Under the pieces are notes generated by a model that did no database searches, had not been told where the DNA came from, and saw nothing but the letters and a program-made list of their open reading frames with translations. Positions 33,223 to 43,700 of a stretch of 64,000 bases of DNA are shown here, one piece after another. Each line of letters opens with the position of its first letter. Positions within the stretch are counted from its first letter, which is position 1. The stretch is taken from contig NZ_CP127385.1 of assembly GCF_030378205.1 (NCBI RefSeq), forward strand, positions 2,024,001 to 2,088,000. The letters run 5' to 3'. A program made the position numbers and the translations under genes. The DNA is from Bradyrhizobium sp. NP1. Its GTDB lineage: Bacteria > Pseudomonadota > Alphaproteobacteria > Rhizobiales > Xanthobacteraceae.

Positions 33223-34137
33223 TCAGCCAGCTGTCGGGATCATCCTGGCCGCCTGGTCGGCGATGAACTGCCAGAGGCGGTTCGCGACCGGGCCGTGCGG
33301 CGCGTTGCGCAGGCGCGCGGCCACCAGCTCGACCTGGCCGCCCCTGAAATATTTGCCGGCAATCGGCAACAGCGTCTTCTCGCGCAGATCGCGTTCGATC
33401 ATGTAGCGCGGCATGTGGCCCCAGCCCATACCCTGGAGAATGAGCTCCCGCTTCATGAGCTGGTCGCTCACGGTCCAGCTCCGCGCGCCCTCGACCAGAT
33501 AATAGTTGCGCGGTTCCGAATGGGTCGCGGTATCGCGGATCACGCATTGCACGTAATCGCGCATCTGCTCCGGCACGATCGATTTCGTGATCGGGAAGCG
33601 CAGGTAGTTCGGCGCGACGACCGGGATGACCTTCGTCGTGAACAGATCGACGAATTCCAGCCGCGGATCGCTCTTCTCGACATAATGGAAGATGAGGTCC
33701 GCCTCGTTGTCGAACAACCGCTCCCAAGGGCCGGAAACCGCCTCGAAGTGGAGGTGAAGCTTGGTGCCGGGATGGTCGTCGAAGAAGCTGCGCAACAGTC
33801 CGAGTGTTTCCGGCAGCGGGCTGACGTCGCCGATCACGACGTGCAGCTCGCTTTCCTGGCCGATCGCCAGCTGGGCGGCGTGGTCGCGCAGTCGGCTGAG
33901 CTCATGAAGGAGCACCCGCGCATGGTCGTAGAACGAGCGGCCGGCTTCGGTGAGGGTGACGCGGTAGCCGCTGCGGTCGAGCAAGGTGAGCCCGAGCTGG
34001 GCTTCCAGATTCTTCACCGACGTCGAGACGCTCGGCTGTGAGCGCAACAGCTTTGCGGCCGCGGCCTGAAAGCCGCCCTCGCTGACGACAGCTTCGAAGC
34101 ACTGCAGCTGGTGCAGTGTCAGGCCATCCCCGATCAT
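33223..34137 (-). CDS. LysR-family transcriptional regulator
   Basis: A 304-residue regulator. Residues 7-65 are the helix-turn-helix (LTLHQLQCFEAVVSEGGFQAAAAKLLRSQPSVSTSVKNLEAQLGLTLLDRSG), followed by the linker helix (LTEAGRSFYDHARVLL) and a periplasmic-binding-like effector domain (ELHVVIGDVSPLPETLGLL). I chose the ATG at 34137 because the product then starts like other LysR proteins; an ATG at 34176 is in frame. It is divergent from a quinone-oxidoreductase gene across 112 bases and probably controls it. Confidence 0.93.
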   Translation of the reverse strand: MIGDGLTLHQLQCFEAVVSEGGFQAAAAKLLRSQPSVSTSVKNLEAQLGLTLLDRSGYRVTLTEAGRSFYDHARVLLHELSRLRDHAAQLAIGQESELHVVIGDVSPLPETLGLLRSFFDDHPGTKLHLHFEAVSGPWERLFDNEADLIFHYVEKSDPRLEFVDLFTTKVIPVVAPNYLRFPITKSIVPEQMRDYVQCVIRDTATHSEPRNYYLVEGARSWTVSDQLMKRELILQGMGWGHMPRYMIERDLREKTLLPIAGKYFRGGQVELVAARLRNAPHGPVANRLWQFIADQAARMIPTAG

Positions 34138-34156
34138 CCCGGAAATTCCATTGGAA

Positions 34157-34174
34157 GATCCTATAGAGATGATC
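34157..34174. promoter_or_regulatory. Possible LysR operator between lysR and the oxidoreductase
   Basis: GATC-N10-GATC occupies 34157-34174 in the AT-rich divergent region. The symmetrical spacing resembles LysR boxes (T-N11-A dyads). It is a weak, position-based call. Confidence 0.3.
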
Positions 34175-34249
34175 AAAATTATATTCTTTTTCTCAATAGA
34201 GCAATCGGCGAGGCTCCGTCCTGTTCAAATCATCCTACGGAGCGCGGTC

Positions 34250-35230
34250 ATGCGTGCCATCGTCATCAAGCAATATGGAGGGCCTGAAGTCCTGACCCTG
34301 GAAGAGCGGCCCGATCCCGAGCCGCGATCCGGTCATGTCATCGTCGAGGTGAAGGCGTTCGGCCTCAACCGGGCGGAAACCTATATGCGCGCCGGCGCAT
34401 GGGGCGACGTCGCCGAGATCACCGGCATCGAGTGTGTCGGCACCATCAGGTCCGATCCCGAGGGCCGGTTCATGCCCGGCCAGAAGGTCGCGGCGTTGAT
34501 GGGCGGCATGGGCCGGCTGATCAACGGTAGCTATGCCGAGCAGGTCAGCGTCCCCGCGACCAATGTCGTTCCCGTTGTCACCGGCCTTGCCTGGGAAGAA
34601 TTTGCCGCGATCTCGGAATCATACGCGACCGCCTGGAGCAGCGTACGCGGCAATCTCGGGCTGTTGCCTGGCCAGACGCTGGTGGTGCGCGGCGCGACAT
34701 CGGCGCTCGGCCAGGCCGCGATCAACATTGCCGTCGATCTCGGTGTGCGAGTGATTGCGACGACGCGCAGCGCAGCGCGGCGGCCCATGCTGGAAGCGCT
34801 CGGCGCAAGCGAGGTGCTGATCGAGGCCGGCGAACTGTCGAAACGCGTCCGCGAGCTCTACCCGAAAGGCGTGGATGCCGTGCTTGACGTCGTCGGTAAT
34901 TCGACTGTGCTGGACTCATTGGCGATGGCGCGCCGCGGCGGCCGGGCCTGCATCGTCGGTTTGCTCGATCACGTGGCCTCGATACCCAACTTCAACCCGA
35001 TGTTCCAGATGCCGCATGCCGGCGTGCACTTCTCCAGCTTCGTGAGCTGGTCGCTCGGAACGCCCGACTGCCCGCTGACCGAGATTCCGTTCCAGGGCAT
35101 CGTCGATCGGGTCGCGGGCGGCCTCTACAAGGCGAAGCCCACCAGGGTGTTCGGCTTTGAAGACATCCGCGAGGCGCATCGGCTGATGGAGGCGAATGCG
35201 GCGAACGGCAAGATCGTCGTCCGTCTCTAG
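34250..35230 (+). CDS. Zinc-independent alcohol dehydrogenase / quinone oxidoreductase-like protein
   Basis: A 326-residue MDR-family protein. It starts MRAIVIKQYGGPEVLTLEERPDPEP, the quinone-oxidoreductase opening. The NADPH site is seen as VVRGATSALGQAAINIAVDLG, and GVDAVLDVVGNSTVLDS follows. The zinc ligands of true alcohol dehydrogenases are absent. I chose the ATG at 34250 with GGAG 8 bases upstream. It is divergent from LysR, and the epoxide-hydrolase-like gene begins 16 bases after its stop, so the pair probably forms an operon for detoxifying reactive carbonyl or quinone compounds; that is inference. Confidence 0.92.
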   Translation: MRAIVIKQYGGPEVLTLEERPDPEPRSGHVIVEVKAFGLNRAETYMRAGAWGDVAEITGIECVGTIRSDPEGRFMPGQKVAALMGGMGRLINGSYAEQVSVPATNVVPVVTGLAWEEFAAISESYATAWSSVRGNLGLLPGQTLVVRGATSALGQAAINIAVDLGVRVIATTRSAARRPMLEALGASEVLIEAGELSKRVRELYPKGVDAVLDVVGNSTVLDSLAMARRGGRACIVGLLDHVASIPNFNPMFQMPHAGVHFSSFVSWSLGTPDCPLTEIPFQGIVDRVAGGLYKAKPTRVFGFEDIREAHRLMEANAANGKIVVRL

Positions 35231-35246
35231 GATCGGGAGCATCGCC

Positions 35247-36107
35247 ATGACCATTGCCTATCGCCACGCCGTCGTCGACGGCATCCGGATCTTCTACCGG
35301 GAAGCCGGACGGCCTGACGCGCCCGCGCTGCTGTTGCTGCACGGCTTTCCCACCTCGTCGCACATGTTCCGCGAACTGATCCCGCTGCTTGCCGATCGTT
35401 ATCGCATCGTTGCCCCCGACCTTCCGGGCTTCGGCTTCTCCGACGCGCCAGATGCCGAGGTCTTCAAATACACCTTCGACGATCTGGCCCGCGTGGTCGA
35501 ACGCTTCACCGAGCAGATCGGGCTGGCGCGCTTTGCGGTCTACGTTTTCGATTATGGCGCCCCCGTCGGGTTTCGTCTGGCGCTGAAGCATCCTGAGCGC
35601 ATCAGCGCGATTATCTCGCAGAACGGCAATGCCTACCTGGAAGGTCTCAGCGAAGGCTGGAATCCGATTCAGGCCTATTGGAAGGATCCGACGCCGGAAA
35701 ACCGCTGGGCGTTGCGCAGCTTCCTCACGCCCGAGACCACCCGATGGCAATACGTCCATGGGGTGCGGGACGAGAGCCAGGTTGCGCCGGAGTCCTGGAC
35801 GCTTGATGCTGCGCTGCTGGCGCGGCGGGGCAACGATGAGATTCAGCTCGACCTGTTTCTCGACTACGTAAGCAATGTCGCGCTCTATCCGCAATTCCAG
35901 GCCTATTTCCGCAAGCACGCGCCGCCGCTGCTCGCCGTATGGGGCCGAAACGATCCGTTCTTCCTGCCGACCGGCGCCGAGGCGTTCAGACGCGACAACC
36001 CGCGCGCCCAGGTGCAGTTCTTCGACACCGGTCACTTCGCGCTCGAGACCCATGTGCGGGAGATCGGAGCGGCCATTGGGACGTTTCTGGCCGAGCATAT
36101 CGGCTGA
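35247..36107 (+). CDS. Alpha/beta hydrolase, epoxide hydrolase / haloalkane dehalogenase-like
   Basis: A 286-residue protein. The oxyanion HGFPTS motif is at residues 32-37, and the nucleophile is Asp102 in VFDYGAPVG, as in epoxide hydrolases and dehalogenases rather than serine esterases. A cap region contains Trp residues (EGWNPIQAYWKDP). The acid is probably in WGRNDPFF, and the His is in DTGHFALE. It should open an epoxide or replace a halide by water. GGGAG precedes the ATG. It is probably co-transcribed with the upstream oxidoreductase. Confidence 0.9.
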   Translation: MTIAYRHAVVDGIRIFYREAGRPDAPALLLLHGFPTSSHMFRELIPLLADRYRIVAPDLPGFGFSDAPDAEVFKYTFDDLARVVERFTEQIGLARFAVYVFDYGAPVGFRLALKHPERISAIISQNGNAYLEGLSEGWNPIQAYWKDPTPENRWALRSFLTPETTRWQYVHGVRDESQVAPESWTLDAALLARRGNDEIQLDLFLDYVSNVALYPQFQAYFRKHAPPLLAVWGRNDPFFLPTGAEAFRRDNPRAQVQFFDTGHFALETHVREIGAAIGTFLAEHIG

Positions 36108-36251
36108 GAATTTGCCCCGCAGGGCTTGTCACTCGCGCCTCACATTGCATCGCGGCACATGAAAATGTCTTCTCCGCGAAACGTGCGGGGTAGAAGATGC
36201 GTATTGCGTTGGTCGGCAATTTCGCCGGTTTCTTGCAAAGAGGGTTTTGCG

Positions 36252-36500
36252 ATGAGGATATTGATTGCTGCTGCGATGCTTTCCGCTTTCGCCTTCACGC
36301 CCGCTTCCGCCGCGATGATGAAATGCACGTCGGACAATATGGCCAAATCGGCCGGCGCGATGCAGACCATGCCGGACACGCCATCCAAGCGCGCGGCCGA
36401 CAAGGAGATCGGCATGGCCAACGCCGACATGAGCAACGGCAAGATGCGCAGCGCCTGCGCCCACTACATGAAGGCCCAGAAGAGCGCGATGATGAAGTAG
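36252..36500 (+). CDS. Small exported Met-rich protein
   Basis: An 82-residue protein with a signal peptide (residues 1-21, MRILIAAAMLSAFAFTPASAA). The mature part is Met and Lys rich (MMKCTSDNMAKSAGAMQTMPD) with two Cys (MKCTSDN and RSACAHYM). AGAGGG lies 8 bases before the ATG. The pattern is that of small periplasmic proteins that may bind copper or another soft metal through Met/Cys, but no family is firmly recognised. A strong terminator follows. Confidence 0.8.
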   Translation: MRILIAAAMLSAFAFTPASAAMMKCTSDNMAKSAGAMQTMPDTPSKRAADKEIGMANADMSNGKMRSACAHYMKAQKSAMMK

Positions 36501-36523
36501 GCTCTTTGCAATTTTCTTGGCTC

Positions 36524-36557
36524 AAGCCGCGCTGCGCCGCAGCGCGGCTTTTTCTTT
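36524..36557 (+). terminator. Rho-independent terminator after the Met-rich protein
   Basis: An 11-bp stem (AAGCCGCGCTG / CAGCGCGGCTT) with a 5-base loop and a T-rich tail (CTTTTTCTTTT), 24 bases past the stop at 36500. Confidence 0.9.
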
Positions 36558-36588
36558 TGCGGTCGAATCCCGCTACAGTCACCTCCCG

Positions 36589-37761
36589 ATGTCCCGCGAC
36601 GAAAAATCGTTCCATCTCGGCAAGGCCGAAGGCCGGCGGATCTGGCTCGCCGCCCAGCGGCTCGATGCGCCGGCGCCCTTTGGCGAAGGATCGCAGGCGG
36701 TGGCGGCCGCGGTCGCGCATCTCGGTTATGTGCAGATCGACACCATCAACGTGATCGAGCGCTGCCACCACCACATTCTCCATAGCCGCATTCCGCGCTA
36801 CCGGCGCGCTGACCTGCGTGCCGCGCAGAGCATCGACAAGAGCGTGTTCGAATACTGGACGCACGCCCTGTCCTACGTGCCGACGCGGGATTTCCGCTTC
36901 TTCCTGCCGGCGATGAAGGCGCACCGGCGCGAGAACGGCAAATGGTTTGCCTCGGTGAAGCCGGCGGACCTGCGCAAGGTGATGCGGCTGATCCGCCAGG
37001 GCGGGGCGCTCACCATCCGCGACATCGAGGACGACGTGCTGGTCGAGAAGGAGCATCTGTGGGCCAGCCGCAAGCCGTCGAAGCGGGCGCTGCAGCTTGC
37101 CTTCTACAACGGCGTGCTGACGATCGCCGAGCGCAACGGCATGCTCAAGACCTACGAGCTGATGGAGCGGCATTTCGGCTGGGAGGTGCTGCCGAAAGCG
37201 GCGAGCACCGCCGAGACCACCGCCTACCTGCTCGACCGCGCCTTGCGCGCGCAAGGCATCGTCTCGCTCGATTCCATCTGCCACCTCGATGCGCCCAGCA
37301 AGAAGGCGGTGGCGCGACTTATCGCGTCGCGCGTGCGTCGCGGCGAGCTTTTGCCGGTCGCGCTGGAAGGCGCGGGCAAGCAGGAGCATTGGGTGCAGCC
37401 GGCGACGCTGGAAGCGAAGCCCGACGCGCCGCCGTCGCTGGTCCACATCCTCTCGCCGTTCGATCCCTTGATCATCCAGCGCAGGCGCACGCATCTGTTC
37501 TTCGACTATGAGCACCGCTTCGAGGCCTATGTGCCGAAGGCGAAACGCAAGTTCGGCTATTTCGCGCTGCCGGTGCTGGCCGGCGAGGAGATAGTCGCCG
37601 CGCTCGACCTGAAGGCCGACAGGCAGAACAAGAAACTGCTCATGCAGAAATGGAGCTGGGTCGGCGCAGGCAAGGCAGCGAAGGGCGAGGCGCGCCAGGC
37701 GCTCAAGCGCCGCATCGAGGAGGAGCTCGATCGTTTCGAGCGCTTTCAGCTTGGCGATTGA
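36589..37761 (+). CDS. YcaQ-family DNA glycosylase (crosslink repair, winged-helix type)
   Basis: A protein of about 390 residues of the HTH_42/YcaQ (AlkZ-like) family. The catalytic Q-x-D motif is seen at Q49-I50-D51 (VQIDTINVIERCHHHI), and HILHSRIPRYRRADL follows as in family members. The C-terminal barrel ends in ADRQNKKLLM-like blocks and KRRIEEELDRFERF. Members unhook DNA interstrand crosslinks. I chose the ATG at 36589, since the upstream frame includes the terminator of the previous gene. It stands alone. Confidence 0.9.
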   Translation: MSRDEKSFHLGKAEGRRIWLAAQRLDAPAPFGEGSQAVAAAVAHLGYVQIDTINVIERCHHHILHSRIPRYRRADLRAAQSIDKSVFEYWTHALSYVPTRDFRFFLPAMKAHRRENGKWFASVKPADLRKVMRLIRQGGALTIRDIEDDVLVEKEHLWASRKPSKRALQLAFYNGVLTIAERNGMLKTYELMERHFGWEVLPKAASTAETTAYLLDRALRAQGIVSLDSICHLDAPSKKAVARLIASRVRRGELLPVALEGAGKQEHWVQPATLEAKPDAPPSLVHILSPFDPLIIQRRRTHLFFDYEHRFEAYVPKAKRKFGYFALPVLAGEEIVAALDLKADRQNKKLLMQKWSWVGAGKAAKGEARQALKRRIEEELDRFERFQLGD

Positions 37762-37967
37762 ACAGGCTGTCGCCGCGTCACAATGTGTCGCCGGCGACGC
37801 CTGTGGCGCAGCAATCGTGCCGAGTGCGCCCGCAGCATGCGTGGCGCGCAACGCCGGAATTCACCAATGAACATGCGCGCGCGCCTGAAAGCATTTGACT
37901 CTCCCGTGGCGATGCCAAAAAAACACGCGGGGTCTGTCAATCAATAATCGAGCTGGGGAGCTAACGC

Positions 37968-39299
37968 ATGAGTCAGTCCACCATTGCCGCGGCAGGCGGC
38001 GCCAAGAGCGACATCGAAACCTCGACCATCAACGCCATTTCGTGGCGGCTGATTCCATTTTTGATCCTGGCCTACTTTTTTTCCTATCTTGACCGGGTCA
38101 ATCTCGGTTTCGCGGCGCTCACCATGAATGCCGAACTGAAATTCACGCCGCTGATCTTCGCCTGGGGCGCCGGGATCTTCTTCATCGGCTATTTCATCTT
38201 CGAGGTGCCGAGCAACCTTGCGCTGGAGAAATTCGGCGCCAGCCGCTGGATCGCGCGCATCATGGTGACCTGGGGGATCATCTCGGCGTTGATGGCGACC
38301 GTGAGCGGCGAGTGGAGCTTCTATATTCTGCGCTTCCTGCTCGGCGTCGCCGAGGCCGGCTTCTTCCCCGGCATCATCCTCTATCTGACCTACTGGTATC
38401 CGGCGGAATATCGCGCCCGCTTCCTTGCGGCCTTCGCGCTCGCGGTGCCGGTTTCCACGGTGATCGGCGCGCCGATCTCGGGCTACCTGCTCAATCTCGA
38501 CGGCGTCATGGGCCTCAAGGGCTGGCAGTGGCTGTTCATCATCGAGGGCATTCCCTCGGTGCTGCTCGGCATCGTCACCTGGTTCTATCTCACCGACAAG
38601 CCGGAACGTGCCGACTGGCTGAGCGCCGATCAGAAGGCGTGGCTGTCGGCCCGACTGAAGGCCGAGCTTGCCGCCAAGCAGGCCGCCACGCATCTGACGC
38701 TCGGCCAGGCGCTGTCCTCTCCGAAGGTGATCGCGCTCAGCCTGATCTATTTCGGCTTCGTCGGCGCGCTCTACGGCATGCAGTTCTGGCTGCCGCAGAT
38801 CGTGAAAGCGTTCGGCCTGACCAACGTGCAGACCGGCTTCGTGACTGCGATCCCCTATCTATTCGGCACGGTCGCGATGATCCTGTGGGCGCGGCATTCC
38901 GACGCCACGCGCGAGCGCGTGGCCCATGTCGGCGCGCCGCTGCTGCTCACCGCGATCGCGCTTGGCGCCTCCAGCTATCTCACCGATCCGACCGCGACCA
39001 TGGTCGCGCTGACCATCGCCGGGATCGGCGTGTTTTGCACCTTCGCGGTGTTCTGGACGCTGCCGACCGCATGGCTCTCGGGAACGGCGGCCGCGGGCGC
39101 GATCGCACTGATCAACTCGATCGGCAACCTCGCAGGCTTCGGCGGGCCTTATCTGATCGGCTGGGTCAAGGAAGCCACGGGCAACACCTCGACTGGCCTG
39201 CTGGGGCTTGCGATCCTGCCGTTGATCGCGGGCCTCCTTGTTTTCGCCGGGCAGCACAAGAGCGCCGTGGAATTCGCCGGGCAGCCGCAGGAAAGGTGA
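37968..39299 (+). CDS. MFS transporter, anion:cation symporter (ACS) type
   Basis: A 443-residue transporter with 12 predicted helices. The start (ISWRLIPFLILAYFFSYLDRVNLGFAAL) and the loop motif TYWYPAEYRARFLAAF are typical of the anion/proton symporter family (galactonate, tartrate, phthalate and glucarate transporters). The 206-base leader contains no second gene. A sugar acid or aromatic acid is the most likely solute. Neighbours do not form an obvious catabolic set, so the substrate is open. Confidence 0.93.
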   Translation: MSQSTIAAAGGAKSDIETSTINAISWRLIPFLILAYFFSYLDRVNLGFAALTMNAELKFTPLIFAWGAGIFFIGYFIFEVPSNLALEKFGASRWIARIMVTWGIISALMATVSGEWSFYILRFLLGVAEAGFFPGIILYLTYWYPAEYRARFLAAFALAVPVSTVIGAPISGYLLNLDGVMGLKGWQWLFIIEGIPSVLLGIVTWFYLTDKPERADWLSADQKAWLSARLKAELAAKQAATHLTLGQALSSPKVIALSLIYFGFVGALYGMQFWLPQIVKAFGLTNVQTGFVTAIPYLFGTVAMILWARHSDATRERVAHVGAPLLLTAIALGASSYLTDPTATMVALTIAGIGVFCTFAVFWTLPTAWLSGTAAAGAIALINSIGNLAGFGGPYLIGWVKEATGNTSTGLLGLAILPLIAGLLVFAGQHKSAVEFAGQPQER

Positions 39300-39479
39300 G
39301 AAGCGGCCGTTCTCTGGCGGTGGTCCGGCGCCGGGCGGGGTTCTCTGACAAATGATTGCCAGCGGCGTCGGAACCCCGGCGCCGCTGGCTTCGTATGAGG
39401 GGGCTGGCGAGGCGCAAGAGAAACCGAGGCGTAAGCGAACAGGTAACCAAGGTTGCGCTCACAAATTGATGATGATCTA

Positions 39480-39501
39480 TGACGAATATTGACATTCGTC
39501 A
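39480..39501. promoter_or_regulatory. TetR-type operator over the RND operon promoter
   Basis: TGACGAAT-ATTGAC-ATTCGTCA is a perfect 8-base inverted repeat with a 6-base spacer. The spacer and second arm contain TTGACA (39489-39494), a -35-like box, so binding would block the polymerase. The TetR gene at 43946 ends the same operon. Confidence 0.75.
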
Positions 39502-39546
39502 GTTCATATTCGACACTCCCCGGGAACGCAGGCGATGGAGTGTCCG

Positions 39547-40653
39547 ATGCTCGTCAAATCGATTTTGTCTAGCTATTCCAGGCTCTTCGCTGGAATTTCA
39601 CTGGCCGCGCTGGCGATCTCGCTGGCTGGCTGCAATGACAAGGTCGCCGAAAACGCCACCCCGACGCGGCCGGTTTTGGTCGCCACGGCTCACTATGAGG
39701 CGGAGCAGCCGGCGCGCAGCTTCGTCGGTACGATCAAGCCCCGGATCGAGGCCGACATGGGCTTTCGGGTTCCCGGCAAGGTCGCCAAGCGCCTGGTCGA
39801 GGTTGGCCAGACCGTCGATGTCGGGCAGCCGCTCGCCACCCTCGACGAAGTCGATTTGAAGCTGCAGGCCGAGCAGGCGGAAGCCGAATTCCGCGCCGCG
39901 ACCGGTGTGCTTGCGCAGGCGGCCGCAGCCGAGCAGCGCGCCAAGGACCTGAAGGCCAAGGGCTGGACCACGGACGCGCAGCTCGATTCCGCCAAGGCCG
40001 CCGCCGACGAGGCGCGGGCCCGGCTCAACCGCGCCGAGCGCTCGGTCGATCTCACCAAGAACTCCCTGTCCTATGCGACGCTGGCGGCCGACGCCCCCGG
40101 CGTCGTCACCGCAACCCTGATCGAGCCGGGCCAGGTGGTCGCTTCGGGCCAGGCCGCGATCCGCGTGGCGCGCTTTGCCGAGAAGGAAGCGGTGGTGGCG
40201 ATCCCGGAGACGCTGCTCAACCGCGCCAAGGACGGCGCCGCCACCGTGACGCTGTGGTCGGAGCCGGATCGCAAGTACCAGGCGAAGCTGCGCGAGATCG
40301 CGCCGTCGGCCGATCCCGCGACGCGCACCTATCTTGCCAAATTCTCGTTGCCCGGCGCCGACGATCGGGTGTCGCTCGGCATGACCGCGACGCTGACGCT
40401 TGCCGATCCCGCCACCCAGCGGGTCGCGCGACTGCCGCTTTCGGCGCTGTTCAACGAAGGCGACAGTCCCTCCTTCTACGTGGTCGATGATGCCGGCAGC
40501 GTGACGCTGAAGCCGGTCATCGTGAAGGCCTATGAGAGCGGCGACGTGGTCGTCACCAGCGGCGTCGAGGAAGGCGCGAAGGTGGTCGCGCTCGGCGTGC
40601 AGAAGCTCGATCCCGCCCAGAAGGTGCGGGTGGTGTCGTCGCTGTCGTTCTAG
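39547..40653 (+). CDS. RND efflux periplasmic adaptor (membrane-fusion lipoprotein)
   Basis: A 368-residue protein. Residues 1-28 form a lipoprotein signal with the lipobox LAGC (AISLAGCND), so it is a lipid-anchored periplasmic adaptor. HlyD-type features follow: lipoyl half-motif near RIEADMGFRVPGKV, a coiled-coil hairpin at about 100-180 (LQAEQAEAEFRAA... AADEARARLNRAER), and the second lipoyl half at DAPGVVTATLIEPGQVV. GGAG lies 8 bases before the ATG at 39547; an in-frame ATG at 39535 is possible. It couples the RND pump to an outer-membrane channel encoded elsewhere. Confidence 0.94.
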   Translation: MLVKSILSSYSRLFAGISLAALAISLAGCNDKVAENATPTRPVLVATAHYEAEQPARSFVGTIKPRIEADMGFRVPGKVAKRLVEVGQTVDVGQPLATLDEVDLKLQAEQAEAEFRAATGVLAQAAAAEQRAKDLKAKGWTTDAQLDSAKAAADEARARLNRAERSVDLTKNSLSYATLAADAPGVVTATLIEPGQVVASGQAAIRVARFAEKEAVVAIPETLLNRAKDGAATVTLWSEPDRKYQAKLREIAPSADPATRTYLAKFSLPGADDRVSLGMTATLTLADPATQRVARLPLSALFNEGDSPSFYVVDDAGSVTLKPVIVKAYESGDVVVTSGVEEGAKVVALGVQKLDPAQKVRVVSSLSF

Positions 40654-40660
40654 TTTTCCT

Positions 40661-40745
40661 GTCATTGCGAGGAGCAACGCGACGAAGCAATCCAGGATCC
40701 GGGCGCCAATCGGTTCTGGAGTGCTTCGCTAATCGTTCGCAATGG
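40661..40745. repeat. Intergenic repeat (GTCATTGCGAGGAGC...GAAGCAATCCAG...TGCTTCGCT...CGCAATGG)
   Basis: An imperfect long palindrome in the adaptor-pump gap: GTCATTGCGAGGAG/GTTCGCAATGG and GAAGCAATCCAG/CTGGAGTGCTTCG. This is one of the most common rhizobial intergenic elements. A degenerate copy lies at 44657-44724 after the TetR gene. Confidence 0.8.
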
Positions 40746-40786
40746 CGTCCCAACGAGTACCGGAACAGAGATCATTGGAGAGTTCG

Positions 40787-43700
40787 ATGAAGCGCTTCAA
40801 TCTTTCGGCCTGGGCGGTCAGCCATCCCACCCTGATCCTGTTCCTGATGATCGCGCTCGGCGTCGCCGGCTTCTTCTCCTACCAGAAGCTCGGGCGCGCC
40901 GAGGACCCGTTCTTTACGGTCAAGGTCGTGAACGTGTCGGTGATTTGGCCGGGCGCGACCGCGGCCGAGATGCAGACCCAGGTCGCCGACCCCATCGAGA
41001 AGAAGCTGCAGGAATTGCCGTTCTTCGAGAAGGTGCAGACCTATTCCAAGCCGGCGTTCACCGCGATGCAGGTGACCTTCCGCGATTCCACCCCGCCGAA
41101 GGACGTGCCTTACCTGTTCTACCTGCTGCGCAAGAAGCTGGTCGACGTGCAGGGCCAGTTGCCTGCGGGCATTCTCGGCCCCGTGGTCAATGACGAATTC
41201 TCCGACGTCGATTCCATCCTCTACATGATGACCGGCGAGGGCGCCGACTACGCCCAGTTGAAGAAGGTCGCCGAGGGCCTGCGCCAGCGGCTCTTGAAGG
41301 TGAACGGCGTCACCAAGGTCGACCTCTACGGCACCCAGGACGAGCGCATCTATGTCGAGTTCTCGCATGCGAAGCTCGCCACGCTCGGCATCACGCCGCA
41401 GGCACTGTTCGACTCGCTTGCCAAGCAGAACAACGTCACGCCCGCCGGCACGGTCGAGACCTCGTCGCAGCGCGTGCCGCTGCGCGTCACCGGCGCGCTC
41501 GACGGCGCCAAGGCGGTCGCCGAAACCCCGGTCGAGAGCAACGGCCGCGTCTTCCGCCTCGGCGACATCGCGACCGTCACCCACGGCTTCGTCGATCCGC
41601 CGAGCTTCACCGTGCGCCAGGAAGGCAAGCCCGCGATCGGCATAGGCGTCGTCACCGCCAAGGGCGCCAATATCCTCGATCTAGGCACCGACGTCGCCGC
41701 CGCCACCGCCGAATTCATGAAGGCGGTGCCGCAGGGCGTCAATGTCGATCTGATCGCCGACCAGCCGAAGGTGGTCGAGCACGCCGTCAGCGAGTTCGTG
41801 CACTCCTTCATCGAGGCGCTCGCGATCGTGCTGTTCGTGTCGTTCATCGCACTCGGCTGGCGCACCGGGTTCGTGGTCGCGGCCTCCGTGCCGCTGGTGC
41901 TCGCGATCGTCTTCATCGTGATGAACACGATGTCGCTCGACCTGCATCGCATTACGCTCGGCGCGCTGATCATCGCGCTCGGTCTTCTGGTCGATGACGC
42001 CATCATCGCGGTCGAGATGATGGTGGTGAAGATGGAGCAGGGCTGGGACCGCTTCAAGGCGGCGTCCTTTGCCTGGGAATCCACTGCCTTTCCGATGCTG
42101 ACCGGCACCCTGGTCACCGCGGCCGGCTTCCTGCCGATCGGCTTCGCCAATTCCGCGGTCGGCGAGTATGCCGGCGGCATCTTCTGGATCGTGGCGATTG
42201 CGCTCGTCGCCTCCTGGTTCGTTGCGGTGATCTTCACGCCCTATATCGGCGTCAAGCTCTTGCCGAACATCAAGGTCCATCACAACCACGATCCGCACGC
42301 GATCTACGAGACACGGCTCTATCGCGGCTTGCGCGGCGTGGTGCAGTGGTGCGTCGAGCACCGGGTGAAGACGGTCGCCGCCACCGTCGGCATCTTCGTG
42401 GCTTCGATCGTGGCGTTCGGCCATGTGCAGCAGCAGTTCTTCCCGCTCTCGGAGCGGCCCGAGCTGTTCCTGCAGCTTCGCCTGCCTGAGGGCACCGCCT
42501 TCAACGTCACCGAGAAGGCGGTGAAGAAAGCCGAGGCGCTGCTCAAGGACGACAAGGACATCGCGACCTACACCGCCTATGTCGGGCAGGGATCGCCGCG
42601 CTTCTGGCTCGGTCTGAACCCGCAGCTTCCGAACGAGGCCTTCGCCGAGATCGTGATCGTGGCCAAGGACGTCGAGGCGCGCGAGCGGATCAAGGACCGG
42701 ATCGAGAAGGCCGCGAACGAAGGCGTGCTCAGCGAGGCGCGGGTGCGCGTCGACCGCTTCAATTTCGGGCCGCCAGTCGGCTTCCCCGTGCAGTTCCGCG
42801 TGATCGGTCCCGACACCGGCAAGGTGCGCGAGATCGCCTACAAGGTGCGCGATGTCATGCGGCAGAACAAAAACGTCCAGGAGGTGCAGCTCGACTGGAA
42901 CGAGCAGTCGCCCTACCTGAAGCTCGTGGTGGACCAGGACCGCGCCCGGGCGCTCGGCCTGACCCCGCAGGACGTCTCCCAGGCGCTGTCGATGCTGATC
43001 TCGGGCGCGCCGGTCACCACCATCCGCGACGGCATCGAGAAGGTCGGCGTGGTGGCCCGCGCCGTGCCGTCGGAACGGCTCGACCTCGCCAAAGTCGGCG
43101 ATCTCACCATCATTTCGCGGGGCGGCGTTGCGGTGCCGCTGCAGCAGATAGCCAAGATCGAGTATGCGCATGAGGAGCCGATCCTGTGGCGGCGCAACCG
43201 CGACATGGCGATCACGGTGCGCTCCGACGTCAAGGACGGCGTGCAGGCGCCCGACGTCACCAACCAGATCTGGCCGCAGCTCAAGGAAATCCGCGACCAT
43301 CTCGAGCCGGCCTACCGGATCGAGGCGGGCGGTGCCTTCGAGGAGTCCGCCAAGGGCAATGCCTCGATCTTCGTGCTGTTTCCGCTGATGGTCATCGTCA
43401 TGCTGACGCTCCTGATGATCCAGCTGCAGAGCTTCTCGCGTCTGCTCCTGGTGTTCCTGACGGCGCCGCTCGGCATCGTCGGCGCCTCGCTCGGCCTCAA
43501 CGTCGCGAACCAGCCGTTCGGCTTCGTGGCGCTGCTCGGCCTGATCGCGCTCGCCGGCATGATCATGCGCAACGCCGTGATCCTGGTCGATCAGATCGAG
43601 ACCGACGTCGCCCAGGGTCTGACCCGAAAAGAGGCGATCGTGGAGGCGACGGTGCGGCGCGCCCGCCCGGTGGTCTTGACCGCACTGGCCGCGATCCTTG

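Noticed and set aside
41681..43300. A 539-residue minus-strand open frame opposite the RND pump.
   Set aside because: It lies entirely within a clear RND coding region and has an Asp/His/Arg-biased composition typical of antisense frames.
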